This document shows, piece by piece, positions 15,073-21,689 of a DNA stretch of 37,868 nt. The DNA comes from a virus: IMG/VR virus record IMGVR_UViG_3300023237_000036, positions 1-37,868 of that record, one strand, 5' to 3'. Under the pieces are notes generated by a model that was given only the letters and a program-made list of their open reading frames with translations, searched no databases and was not told where the DNA came from. How positions within the stretch are numbered: position 1 is the stretch's first letter; each line of letters begins with the position of its first letter. A program made the translations under genes and the position numbers.

Positions 15073-15516
15073 TTAGTCCCTGTGACCATAGGGTTCTGGA
15101 TCTTCTCTTTGAAAACTACATCCATTTGGATCGATGTCACAGTTAGGGTAGGAGAAACACCCTATATGAAAGTCCACTCTTTCTGCATCAAATATTTTCT
15201 CATGAAAATTATTAAAAACATTTGTAAGATTCCTTTGTGTTAGTTTATTTTTTGATTGATATTGTAAGGCACTATATAAATTATAAATAAGTTCTAACGC
15301 AACTGACTCTGTTGTTGCCTCACTATATTTAATGTAATTGAAGTGCTCTTCTTTAGAAAATACATCATCTTCATTAATACTCCATGATACTTCATTTAAA
15401 TTCTCTGCTTCAACTTCACAATACTTTAATATCTTATCTATCTTTTTTTTCTTAACACTCTTAAAGGTTGGTAATAAAACTTCTACTTTTTCTCTCATGG
15501 TTATTTCTTTTTTCAT
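15073..15516 (-). CDS. Hypothetical protein with Cys-rich C terminus, 147 aa
   Basis: A strong ggaggt site precedes ATG 15516. The N-terminal two thirds are charged and helical (EKVEVLLPTFKSVKKKKIDKI). The C terminus carries HIGCFSYPNCDIDPNGCSFQ, a compact Cys-rich segment that could bind metal or form disulfides. No family recognised. Confidence 0.65.
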   Translation of the reverse strand: MKKEITMREKVEVLLPTFKSVKKKKIDKILKYCEVEAENLNEVSWSINEDDVFSKEEHFNYIKYSEATTESVALELIYNLYSALQYQSKNKLTQRNLTNVFNNFHEKIFDAERVDFHIGCFSYPNCDIDPNGCSFQREDPEPYGHRD

Positions 15517-15518
15517 GG

Positions 15519-15719
15519 CTATTCCACCTCCTCTCCATCTATCTCGTATACTGTAGTAAAAGTATTACCTTGTAGTCTACCTATATGAACTGGATCACAA
15601 TTTAAAAAATCTTGTATAACTTCTATAGCTAACTCAAGTTCTTTGTTATAGTAATCTTTATTCTTATAGAAATTTAAAGTTAAAAACTTTTTTATTTTTC
15701 TTTTAGATACTCTACTCAT
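15519..15719 (-). CDS. Hypothetical protein, 66 aa
   Basis: A basic N terminus (MSRVSKRKIKKFLTLNFYKNK) followed by an acidic helix and a strand ending VYEIDGEEVE. Its start overlaps the stop of the gene upstream (ATGA, 15716-15719). No domain recognised. It is one of several small genes of the delayed-early type. Confidence 0.65.
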   Translation of the reverse strand: MSRVSKRKIKKFLTLNFYKNKDYYNKELELAIEVIQDFLNCDPVHIGRLQGNTFTTVYEIDGEEVE

Positions 15720-15937
15720 TTGTTTTCCTTTTCTATTTTTTGTCTTACTGAAGATGCAAGTTTATTAATCTCATTATAAATATCCTCACCTTCCCAATGT
15801 TCAAAGGGTTGCCATGCTAGTGCTGATATTTCCTCAAAAAGTTTTTCTTCATCCCAATTATCCCACTCTTTATCTAGGTCAGCATACAAATAAAAACTAC
15901 TAGCCCATTCAAAGTCTTCTCTTTCTTTGTCAGTCAT
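15716..15937 (-). CDS. Small acidic Trp-rich protein, 73 aa
   Basis: MTDKEREDFEWASSFYLYAD is followed by KEWDNWDEEKLFEEISALAW and PFEHWEGEDIY. There are five Trp and about 21 acidic against 9 basic residues in 73. The surface is probably highly negative, as in DNA-mimic proteins, but no known inhibitor is recognised. It lies directly beside basic proteins on both sides. Function unknown. Confidence 0.65.
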   Translation of the reverse strand: MTDKEREDFEWASSFYLYADLDKEWDNWDEEKLFEEISALAWQPFEHWEGEDIYNEINKLASSVRQKIEKENK

Positions 15938-15938
15938 A

Positions 15939-16394
15939 TTATTTCTCCTTTAACTCTTTATTAATTTTCTTATCTTTTAAATAATTTAAGTATTCATCTT
16001 CAAATAAATCTGTAATTTTCTCATACGAAGATTCTAAATTTTTTAAAGATAAATTTAAATTATTAATTTGATTTTCATCCCCTTTTAAAATGGATATATT
16101 ATTTTTTGTATCCCTTAAATATTTATGGAAATCATCTTTCTTTATCTGAAGAGACTTTAATCTTCTTTTAGTTTTCCATAAATAATGAGAAAGTCTATGA
16201 TGTCTAAAATAATTTAGACCATTTATTACCCAATATTTATACCCATTATGCCTACTCCCTACTTTTAAACTTCTCCAATAATAATCTCTTAATTCAAACA
16301 TTAGTTTATTACAGGCTGTTAAATTCTTTTGTATATCTATTCTCTCATTTTCATTTTCTAATTTTTTAGTTTTTAACACATCTAACATACTCAT
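15939..16394 (-). CDS. Basic coiled-coil hypothetical protein, 151 aa
   Basis: Helical throughout, with heptads in the N-terminal 35 residues and from about 80 to the end, and a basic Tyr/Trp/His-rich middle (YYWRSLKVGSRHNGYKYW, then YFRHHRLSHYLWKTKRRLK). The basic centre may bind nucleic acid. An AAGGAG site lies 12 nt upstream. No similarity recognised. Confidence 0.65.
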   Translation of the reverse strand: MSMLDVLKTKKLENENERIDIQKNLTACNKLMFELRDYYWRSLKVGSRHNGYKYWVINGLNYFRHHRLSHYLWKTKRRLKSLQIKKDDFHKYLRDTKNNISILKGDENQINNLNLSLKNLESSYEKITDLFEDEYLNYLKDKKINKELKEK

Positions 16395-16401
16395 ATCAAT
16401 A

Positions 16402-17040
16402 CTAATGCTCCTTATAACTTACTTGTTTAACTTTATGATTCCAACAGGCACGACAGCTACCACACTCACCATCTCGTTTAGGTGCAGGACACTCACGACC
16501 TACTGCTTTCTTATCTTTATGCACACCAGATGTCCACTTCCAAAACTTAGGTGGTGGGCTATCAACTTTAGTTGTTGATACTCGTAAGCATAAATTCTTT
16601 GGTACATCTTTTTCTGTAATTTTATCTATGATTTGATACTCTCTAGTAGCTAACCAATACTTTATGTGTGGTGTAAGTTCACACACCTCAAATATTTTCA
16701 TAAGATGTTCATAAGATTGTATATCACCAGAGTCAAACCAACGGTGAAAACGCCTTGATTTATCTAGGTTTTTGTACTTTTGGGTAATAAGTTCTGCCAT
16801 ATAATCTACCCATTCTGGTAGACCTAGTGCCTCATATCTTTTTTGATACATAGCTTTGACAACAGGGAATACATAGCAACCTTTACCTGCATAACATTTG
16901 TTACAGATAGTGCCATCAACTAATGCTAACTTACTACCTGTCACACAGTATTCAATTGGTATACCCCATGCAAACGAGGGCATCTTACTTGGATTAGATA
17001 GACTACCTATCTTTGCCTCTAACTCTTTGATTGTTTTCAT
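16402..17040 (-). CDS. Gene-product-88-like metal/Fe-S protein, 212 aa
   Basis: Start taken at ATG 17040 (MKTIKELEAK), coupled by ATGA to the TM micropeptide upstream; an in-frame extension to 17127 would overlap that gene completely. Conserved features of the phage gp88 family are seen: SKMPSFAWGIP, TICNKCYAGKGCYVFPVV (Cys cluster), RFHRWFDSGDIQS and a C-terminal CGSCRACWNH cluster. The Cys spacing suggests an iron-sulfur or zinc centre. Members are widespread in marine phages, with no established activity. Promoter 17178-17206 lies upstream. Confidence 0.75.
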   Translation of the reverse strand: MKTIKELEAKIGSLSNPSKMPSFAWGIPIEYCVTGSKLALVDGTICNKCYAGKGCYVFPVVKAMYQKRYEALGLPEWVDYMAELITQKYKNLDKSRRFHRWFDSGDIQSYEHLMKIFEVCELTPHIKYWLATREYQIIDKITEKDVPKNLCLRVSTTKVDSPPPKFWKWTSGVHKDKKAVGRECPAPKRDGECGSCRACWNHKVKQVSYKEH

Positions 17041-17156
17041 ATTATTATTCCTATTATAAATCCTACAATAAATCCTACAATGTATTCTCTGTGATACAAA
17101 GATGTAGAACAAAACCATTCTCTCCAATCTTTAGGAGTCTTACCATATATAATCAT
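17037..17156 (-). CDS. Single-TM micropeptide, 39 aa
   Basis: ATG 17156 follows AAAGGATAACT. The peptide has a soluble N terminus (MIIYGKTPKDWREWFCSTS), then one hydrophobic Gly-zipper helix VGFIVGFIIGIII at the C terminus. The stop overlaps the gp88-like start by 4 nt. The N-out or N-in topology cannot be decided. Function unknown. Confidence 0.7.
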   Translation of the reverse strand: MIIYGKTPKDWREWFCSTSLYHREYIVGFIVGFIIGIII

Positions 17157-17177
17157 AGTTATCCTTTGTTAAGTTAT

Positions 17178-17206
17178 ACTTTAACACATAAAGTCTGGTG
17201 TGTCAA
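17178..17206 (-). promoter_or_regulatory. Sigma70-type promoter for the 39-aa/gp88 genes
   Basis: -35 TTGACA (17201-17206), 17-bp spacer, -10 TAAAGT (17178-17183). The -35 lies in the last codons of the upstream gene. Confidence 0.6.
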
Positions 17207-17663
17207 CTGATGTGTACTTAGCGAATCGTTTCTTTTCACCTACATAGTAATCTTTGTATGATTGTATATAGTTATCACACTTGTACTCATCTGGCATACA
17301 CAAAGGTGGGATTAAAAAATTCTGATACTCAAACTTATTTTTTATTTTGTCATTTAAACAAATTAAATTATTAAGTATGCGACCTGTCTTATGTATTCTG
17401 TTGTGATACCTGTGTCTGTATTGATTAAGTAAGTGACCTAACAAATCTATTGACCACATATAATTACCTAATGAATCTCCTACCCATATAGTCATGGGGT
17501 GGTGTGGGTATGCAGGTTTGTATAGCTCTTCATCAATACCACAATGTCTTTGGTATGCAGTTGATAACATCTGTCCTGTTTCTAATATCATTTTGACTAC
17601 ATGCTTATCACAATGATACAATGCAGATACCTCTGGGCTTTTATCTAAATGAAATATGTTCAT
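17181..17663 (-). CDS. Conserved phage hypothetical protein, 160 aa
   Basis: Starts MNIFHLDKSPEVSALYHCDKHVVKMILETGQMLSTAYQ, with HHPMTIWVGDSLGNYMWSI and YRHRYHNRIHKTGRIL. I recognise the MNIFxLDxxPxxaAxxhCDKHVVKMIlEtaQmL pattern as common to marine and other phages, with no established function. His and Cys are abundant (CDKH, PHHP, HRYH), which suggests a metal site. No membrane segment. The C-terminal codons overlap the -35 of the next promoter. Confidence 0.8.
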   Translation of the reverse strand: MNIFHLDKSPEVSALYHCDKHVVKMILETGQMLSTAYQRHCGIDEELYKPAYPHHPMTIWVGDSLGNYMWSIDLLGHLLNQYRHRYHNRIHKTGRILNNLICLNDKIKNKFEYQNFLIPPLCMPDEYKCDNYIQSYKDYYVGEKKRFAKYTSVDTPDFMC

Positions 17664-17667
17664 ATTA

Positions 17668-17862
17668 TTATTTATTAATTAGAATTAATATTGCATTAGA
17701 CAAATCTACTTTACCTAATAAATAGTGGTCATGTGTATCTTCACATATATCAATACTATTTATTTCTGTATTTTCTAATTCTTCATTACACAATTCTAAT
17801 ATTTTGTTAAGTTTATTTTCTAAAGCTTCTATTTGTTTTATATTTTCTAGTCCTTCATTCAT
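17668..17862 (-). CDS. Hypothetical helical protein, 64 aa
   Basis: Acidic and helical (MNEGLENIKQIEALENKLNK), followed by ELENTEINSIDICEDTHDHY and a hydrophobic C terminus (AILILINK). It overlaps the upstream gene by ATGA. No family recognised. Confidence 0.65.
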   Translation of the reverse strand: MNEGLENIKQIEALENKLNKILELCNEELENTEINSIDICEDTHDHYLLGKVDLSNAILILINK

Positions 17863-18182
17863 AGTTTTGATCCTAAGTTTCTTATTGCAAATCTTACTTC
17901 TTCTAATGTTATTTCTTTTGTGTTGTATCTATATGTTAATATATCATGCAACTTTATTATATGGTCATGCTCTGTACCTGCTAGGTCACAGAAAAACTCA
18001 CAGTCTTTAGACCTAACCCAATCAGTTGCTTTTTCTTTCTCCCATTTCTTTTGTACATCTTTAGCATGCCCACTTGTAGCATTAAACATACCAAAGGAAT
18101 CCTCAAACATAATTTGAATCTTTGCTATACCTAATTGTTCTTCGGGTGTTTTATCTGATACTTCTGTGTTTAATGTTTTCAT
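17859..18182 (-). CDS. Hypothetical protein, 107 aa
   Basis: Soluble protein containing DSFGMFNATSGHAKDVQKKWEK and a central DCEFFCDLAGTEHDHI with two Cys and two His, then a helix-turn-helix-like C terminus (TKEITLEEVRFAIRNLG). A promoter (18268-18296) and the zinc-ribbon frame lie upstream. Its start overlaps that frame by 32 nt. No domain recognised. Confidence 0.7.
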   Translation of the reverse strand: MKTLNTEVSDKTPEEQLGIAKIQIMFEDSFGMFNATSGHAKDVQKKWEKEKATDWVRSKDCEFFCDLAGTEHDHIIKLHDILTYRYNTKEITLEEVRFAIRNLGSKL

Positions 18183-18321
18183 AGTCTATCCTTGTTGTTG
18201 TTTTACGCAGACCACAGTCTGCACAGTAATATTTTTTTTGAATTATAATGATTGCTTTTGAGTCACAACTATAGCATAGTTTAATAGGTGTGTCAATTTG
18301 TCTACTTGGTTTATCTGTCAT
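18151..18321 (-). CDS. Zinc-ribbon micro-protein, 56 aa
   Basis: ATG 18321 to TAA at 18151. Two CxxC knuckles, CYSC (Cys16, Cys19) and CADC (Cys33, Cys36), are separated by 13 residues containing a hydrophobic strand (AIIIIQ), the classic zinc-ribbon layout. The C-terminal tail is basic (LRKTTTRIDY). No Shine-Dalgarno sequence is obvious, and a good promoter lies inside the first 20 codons, so the start or even expression is less certain. Such ribbons often bind RNA polymerase or nucleic acid. Confidence 0.5.
   Translation of the reverse strand: MTDKPSRQIDTPIKLCYSCDSKAIIIIQKKYYCADCGLRKTTTRIDYENIKHRSIR
18268..18296 (-). promoter_or_regulatory. Sigma70-type promoter before the 107-aa gene
   Basis: -35 TTGACA (18291-18296), 17-bp spacer, -10 TATAGT (18268-18273). 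It is located within the 5' part of the zinc-ribbon frame. Confidence 0.7.
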
Positions 18322-18368
18322 AATATGTTATAGTATCGTGTCATTGCAGGGGGGGTTAATACTATATA

Positions 18369-18632
18369 CTAGTTATCTATGTTATCATCTAATATAACTA
18401 CTAGTGATATAGCCCTATCTTTTCCTGATTTTTTATTATCTGTCATATAAACTTTAGAATTAGAAAACTGCACAGCATTATATCTATTTACTAACTTTAC
18501 TGTTACTGGCTCTTGCATGACAGAACAATTACCATTTATATCATTTAGTTTATGTTGTAATGCAGACCATTCTAGTTGGTAAGCATCATTATTATTGTAC
18601 CGTTTGTACACATCTTCCATATCTTTTATCAT
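18369..18632 (-). CDS. Hypothetical protein, 87 aa
   Basis: Starts MIKDMEDVYKRYNNNDAYQLEW; the C-terminal part alternates hydrophobic residues (PVTVKLVNRYNAVQFSNSKVYM and ISLVVILDD), so it is probably a beta-rich fold. It ends at a C-rich spacer (gggggggtt on +). A 30-nt stable hairpin lies just before its ribosome-binding region. No family recognised. Confidence 0.7.
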   Translation of the reverse strand: MIKDMEDVYKRYNNNDAYQLEWSALQHKLNDINGNCSVMQEPVTVKLVNRYNAVQFSNSKVYMTDNKKSGKDRAISLVVILDDNIDN

Positions 18633-18649
18633 AAATTTCCTATTGTTAT

Positions 18650-18679
18650 AGAGGCTAAGTAATTTCTTACCTAACCTCT
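18650..18679 (-). ncRNA. Long hairpin with GAAA tetraloop in the 5' leader
   Basis: On the - strand the RNA folds into a 13-bp stem (AGAGGTTAGGTAA with TTACTTAGCCTCT, two wobble pairs) capped by GAAA. No T-run follows, so it is not an ordinary terminator. It lies 18 nt before ATG 18632 and could control stability, processing or translation. Confidence 0.5.
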
Positions 18680-18690
18680 AGTAGTTATTA

Positions 18691-19620
18691 TTATCTTACT
18701 TGATTGGCTACGCCTTGATGATAGTAAAACATAAAGTCATTAGTCTTTAGAAAGTTTCTAACTTCAAAATCCCTATCCTCATTACTTCTTATAGGGTCTC
18801 TCTTAGCAGATTCAATCTTATAATCTTTACTATCTCTTTTACCTATCTTAACAGCACGTTCATTGTGTGTACTGTAGTTTGTTAGTGCATTATACACATC
18901 ATAGAGTGTTGATTTATTTGCATCAGTTTCTAATACATTATTTAGTAAGTGGTACTTACCATCAGAATTATTAGAGAACTTTCTAAATAACTTCTCAACA
19001 TCTTGTCTACCTAACTCTACACTTTGGTACACCTCTACTTTATTTTTCATATCACTAAAGGTTGTGTTAAGATTCTTTAGTTTAGTAAATGAATCATCAA
19101 GATTAAAGTTAAGTGTATGTCTTTTCATAGATGAATTAATATCTTCAAATGATTTCATACCATTTGCACATACTAATCTTAAGAACATTGACCTTAACTG
19201 ATAGATAATTGATGCGTCATAGCTAGATATAACTTCAATACCAAACTTTAACTTGTCATTTTCATCATGACTCATAGAGTAAGTACCAAAATCTCCAGTA
19301 TCTCCAAACAGAATCCTAAGTTTCATGTAGTTTAAGTCTGGTGACACATTAAATTTAATAGATGTATCACTTATATCTATCTCATACTTATCTAATGCAG
19401 TAGATAGCCCAGATAATATTCTTTCATAGGGTATCAACTGGTAGTTAGCACCATGTAGATGTATTGCTTTGTTGTTTTCAGTATCTAATACAGCATAGCT
19501 AGGTTTATTTAGCGTAAATGTACTCTCTACTGAGTCTAATTGACGCAGTTCAACAGGCGTAATGCTATGTTGGTACTGGTCTGCGTACTGTTCTTTTAGT
19601 TTTGCAACTAATGCACTCAT
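18691..19620 (-). CDS. DUF932-like protein, 309 aa
   Basis: Matches the phage/plasmid DUF932 type: an N-terminal substrate-like region (YAVLDTENNKAIHLHGANYQL), a mid-protein FGIEVISSYDAS and the hallmark LRSMFLRLVCANGM, followed by helices. The biochemical role of DUF932 is unknown; it is frequent in mobile elements near DNA metabolism genes. An aaggag site precedes ATG 19620. Expression comes from promoter 19681-19709, whose start point is embedded in a terminator hairpin. The gene before it (334 aa) has a nearly identical leader. Confidence 0.75.
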   Translation of the reverse strand: MSALVAKLKEQYADQYQHSITPVELRQLDSVESTFTLNKPSYAVLDTENNKAIHLHGANYQLIPYERILSGLSTALDKYEIDISDTSIKFNVSPDLNYMKLRILFGDTGDFGTYSMSHDENDKLKFGIEVISSYDASIIYQLRSMFLRLVCANGMKSFEDINSSMKRHTLNFNLDDSFTKLKNLNTTFSDMKNKVEVYQSVELGRQDVEKLFRKFSNNSDGKYHLLNNVLETDANKSTLYDVYNALTNYSTHNERAVKIGKRDSKDYKIESAKRDPIRSNEDRDFEVRNFLKTNDFMFYYHQGVANQVR

Positions 19621-19641
19621 ATCTTCTCCTTATTGTTGGTT

Positions 19642-19678
19642 AAAAAAAAGGCACTACTAAAATTAATTAGTAATGCCT
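19642..19678 (-). terminator. Intrinsic terminator overlapping the DUF932 promoter start
   Basis: Stem AGGCATTACTA / TAGTAGTGCCT (one wobble) followed by eight T at 19642-19649. The 5' arm begins 2 nt after the -10 hexamer of promoter 19681-19709, so the expected start (about 19674) lies within that arm. Confidence 0.8.
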
Positions 19679-19680
19679 TT

Positions 19681-19709
19681 AATATACTATACTATTGCTA
19701 GTATGTCAA
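19681..19709 (-). promoter_or_regulatory. Promoter fused to a terminator (DUF932 gene)
   Basis: -35 TTGACA (19704-19709), 17-bp spacer, -10 TATATT (19681-19686). After the terminator T-run the leader reads AACCAACAATAAGGAG, almost the same as in front of the 334-aa gene. Confidence 0.8.
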
Positions 19710-19725
19710 CTGATATCTCTTATAG

Positions 19726-20730
19726 TTAGTTAGCCATTCGCATAGCTTCTTTATAAGCGAGTATCTTTTCTTCTCTAGTCTGCTTAGGTTTATCTATGTT
19801 ATCTAGTGCGTCTGCTAGGTCATCAATAGATACTACAACGTCCATGCCAATTTTATCAGCAAGTATCTCATCATCAATTTTCCAATTGACTTTACTGTGA
19901 GAAGCAAACTTCTCTACTTGAGAGAACTTAGTCATAGTCTTTATACCTTGCTCAAATCTATTAACCTTAGCTACAATAGATTCAATCCATTTAGTATGTG
20001 ACTGCACTACATTCTGCTTTGCTTGTATCATCATCTCAAACTTTTGAAACTCTAAGTCTGAGCATGGGATAGCTCTTGAACGACACCCACCTGTACCAAT
20101 AATTTGCAATACATAATTACTATTCCAATCTTGATACAAATTACTACCACCTGTTTTACCATTTAGAAAGTAATCATTCTCATTTCTACATGTTGACAGG
20201 TAGGGATTGTTGTCCTGTCTATGGACATTACCTTCTTTTTTTAGGTCATGTTCAATGTTACAGTCTGGATTAAGTCCTACTGCTTTCATTTCCTCACGAT
20301 ACATAGCATAAGGAAAGTTCTTACCATTGTTAGAACTACCACTACCATAACGTGAGCCATAATCTCCAGTAATACTGCCATCTAACTCAAATGAAAAGTG
20401 TTTAGACTTCTCTACTTCATCACCATATGAGTCAAGTACCTTTGGTGCGTCAGTTACTTTGAAATAAAAACAACTATCATCACCTACTGCATTGATAGTG
20501 TTATGTTTTCTCTGTAACTGTTGCAAAGTATCTACATCTTCTAATGGAAATCTACGTTGCACTACTTTTGTTGCAGTTTCAAACGCAGAAGCAATAGAAC
20601 TTGTAGCTTCCTCTCTTGTTTGATTGTATTTATCTTTCAAATCAGTTGAAAGACTTTCACAATGTCTACGATAATCGTTAGTCAAAGACTTACGTTTACC
20701 TGCATTGAGCCTTATCTCTTTTTGTTCCAT
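19726..20730 (-). CDS. Early-type hypothetical protein, 334 aa
   Basis: No known domain. The N terminus is charged and helical (about 1-70); a central region is rich in Gly/Ser/Asn with Cys (SGSSNNGKNFPYAMY, NNPYLSTCRNENDYF, GTGGCRSRAIPC); the C-terminal 120 residues are helical and end in a charged EEKILAYKEAMR segment. The single-copy gene sits beside the DUF932-like gene and has the same promoter-terminator leader, so the two are probably expressed together early. A takeover or DNA-interaction role is possible, but nothing in the sequence proves it. An aaggag site precedes the ATG. Confidence 0.75.
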   Translation of the reverse strand: MEQKEIRLNAGKRKSLTNDYRRHCESLSTDLKDKYNQTREEATSSIASAFETATKVVQRRFPLEDVDTLQQLQRKHNTINAVGDDSCFYFKVTDAPKVLDSYGDEVEKSKHFSFELDGSITGDYGSRYGSGSSNNGKNFPYAMYREEMKAVGLNPDCNIEHDLKKEGNVHRQDNNPYLSTCRNENDYFLNGKTGGSNLYQDWNSNYVLQIIGTGGCRSRAIPCSDLEFQKFEMMIQAKQNVVQSHTKWIESIVAKVNRFEQGIKTMTKFSQVEKFASHSKVNWKIDDEILADKIGMDVVVSIDDLADALDNIDKPKQTREEKILAYKEAMRMAN

Positions 20731-20751
20731 GAGTACTCCTTTTGTTGGGTT

Positions 20752-20788
20752 AAAAAAAAGACACCACCCAGATGTCTGAGTGATGCCT
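20752..20788 (-). terminator. Intrinsic terminator overlapping the 334-aa gene promoter start
   Basis: Stem AGGCATCACTC / GGGTGGTGTCT (several G-T wobbles), loop AGACATCT, then eight T at 20752-20759. The expected start of promoter 20791-20819 (about 20784) lies inside the 5' arm. Confidence 0.8.
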
Positions 20789-20790
20789 AT

Positions 20791-20819
20791 ATAATATACT
20801 AATGTTATTGTTGTGTCAA
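20791..20819 (-). promoter_or_regulatory. Promoter fused to a terminator (334-aa gene)
   Basis: -35 TTGACA (20814-20819) directly after the upstream stop codon, 17-bp spacer, -10 TATTAT (20791-20796). The sequence from the -10 to the ribosome-binding site is clearly related to that at 19681-19709. Confidence 0.8.
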
Positions 20820-21056
20820 CTAGCTAAGCCAAGAGTCTTCAGCTTTAATAGTCTGTTTATCCAATCTTCCTACTGAATTAATAAGAGTTTCTCTATTAAT
20901 TTTAAGCCATGAATTTAAACAGTTTAAACTACAGGCTATATCATGGTAGTAAGAATTAACTTTGTTAGACTGATAATATTTATTGCCTTTACTACCACGT
21001 ATTTGATTCTGATTTCTTTTATAACAACATTCTTTATTCTGACACCACTCACTCAT
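20820..21056 (-). CDS. Cys-rich zinc-finger-like protein, 78 aa
   Basis: N-terminal MSEWCQNKECCYKRNQNQIRG and mid-protein YHDIACSLNCLNSWLKIN give two Cys pairs about 35 residues apart, the layout of a treble-clef or zinc-ribbon finger. The intervening stretch is basic and Tyr/Asn-rich. A nucleic-acid-binding role is inferred. It overlaps the upstream gene by 8 nt. Confidence 0.7.
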   Translation of the reverse strand: MSEWCQNKECCYKRNQNQIRGSKGNKYYQSNKVNSYYHDIACSLNCLNSWLKINRETLINSVGRLDKQTIKAEDSWLS

Positions 21057-21462
21057 TGATAACTCCTCGCTTGATTAGATTTTTAAGAGCAGTAAATTTT
21101 ACCTTCTCAAACATAACAACTGTTATGCTATCATTTACCTCTAAGTGATTGATTTTATACACTTTTTTACCAACACTAAACCACTTCAAAGTAGCAACAG
21201 AAATATTTCTGGGTGCTTTTTTATCTAGGTCATGTGCTAGTATGTACTCATCAGCATTGGTAGTTCTTTCTTTACCTTTACGTTTATACATAGTGCCATC
21301 AGTTTGTTTCCAAGTAGAACGATTTACTAAATCAAATCTACCTGTCCGATAGTCTCCATTTTTTTTAACAAAACCTGCACGAAACTTTTTCGCTTTGGTT
21401 TGTGTCATTAAAGCATAAAGATAATCTGAAACTTTACCAACTTGTATGTCTGTTTGTTTCAT
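21049..21462 (-). CDS. Basic beta-rich hypothetical protein, 137 aa
   Basis: Starts MKQTDIQVGKVSDYLYALMT and continues with basic strands (AKKFRAGFVKKNGDYRTGRF, MYKRKGKERTTNADEYILAHD, VATLKWFSVGKKVYKINHLE). Proteins with this pattern in phages are sometimes annotated as small beta-barrel (SH3-like) folds; I infer a nucleic-acid-binding barrel at most. Its 5' leader is about 190 nt long and contains the promoter-terminator element and the 91-nt structured RNA. Confidence 0.7.
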   Translation of the reverse strand: MKQTDIQVGKVSDYLYALMTQTKAKKFRAGFVKKNGDYRTGRFDLVNRSTWKQTDGTMYKRKGKERTTNADEYILAHDLDKKAPRNISVATLKWFSVGKKVYKINHLEVNDSITVVMFEKVKFTALKNLIKRGVINE

Positions 21463-21489
21463 ATATTTTCCTATTAGTTAATTGTATTA

Positions 21490-21580
21490 GGGTGTAGCCT
21501 CAACTCTCATGCTATGTTCTGGATTTACAGCTTAGATTTACAACTCCTTACTAACATAGCCATAGTAAATTACTACACCC
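21490..21580 (-). ncRNA. 91-nt structured leader RNA candidate
   Basis: A perfect 8-bp outer stem (GGGTGTAG/CTACACCC at 21573-21580 and 21490-21497) encloses a perfect 8-bp inner stem (GCTATGTT/AACATAGC at 21553-21560 and 21511-21518) and, between their 5' arms, a small AGTAA/TTTACT hairpin. The innermost loop has TGTAAATC twice. It lies 28 nt before ATG 21462, in a 193-nt stretch without a convincing gene. It lacks tRNA features. Possible riboswitch, thermosensor or phage small RNA. Confidence 0.5.
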
Positions 21581-21624
21581 CCCTTTAATATCTAGTGCCA
21601 TGTTACTTAAAGACTAGGCTCAAC

Positions 21625-21658
21625 AAAAAAGGGCAACCAACTCTCGTTGATTACCCTT
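21625..21658 (-). terminator. Intrinsic terminator overlapping the promoter of the 137-aa gene
   Basis: Stem AAGGGTAATCAAC / GTTGGTTGCCCTT with a GAGA tetraloop, then six T. The 5' arm starts 2 nt after the -10 of promoter 21661-21689, the same arrangement as at 19642 and 20752. Confidence 0.8.
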
Positions 21659-21660
21659 AC

Positions 21661-21689
21661 ATAGTATATGATTTATTTGTCTGTGTCAA
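21661..21689 (-). promoter_or_regulatory. Promoter fused to a terminator (137-aa gene)
   Basis: -35 TTGACA (21684-21689), 17-bp spacer, -10 TACTAT (21661-21666). The -35 is made of the last codons of the 65-aa gene and its stop codon lies in the spacer. Confidence 0.75.

Noticed and set aside
16402-17127. Longer start for the gp88-like gene
   Set aside because: The extra 29 residues are Arg/Ile/Tyr-rich and cover the 39-aa TM gene, which has its own ribosome-binding site and ATGA coupling to the shorter start.
21490-21580. Structured 91-nt element as a tRNA
   Set aside because: The outer stem is 8 bp and there is no T-loop, D-loop or anticodon arm consensus on either strand.
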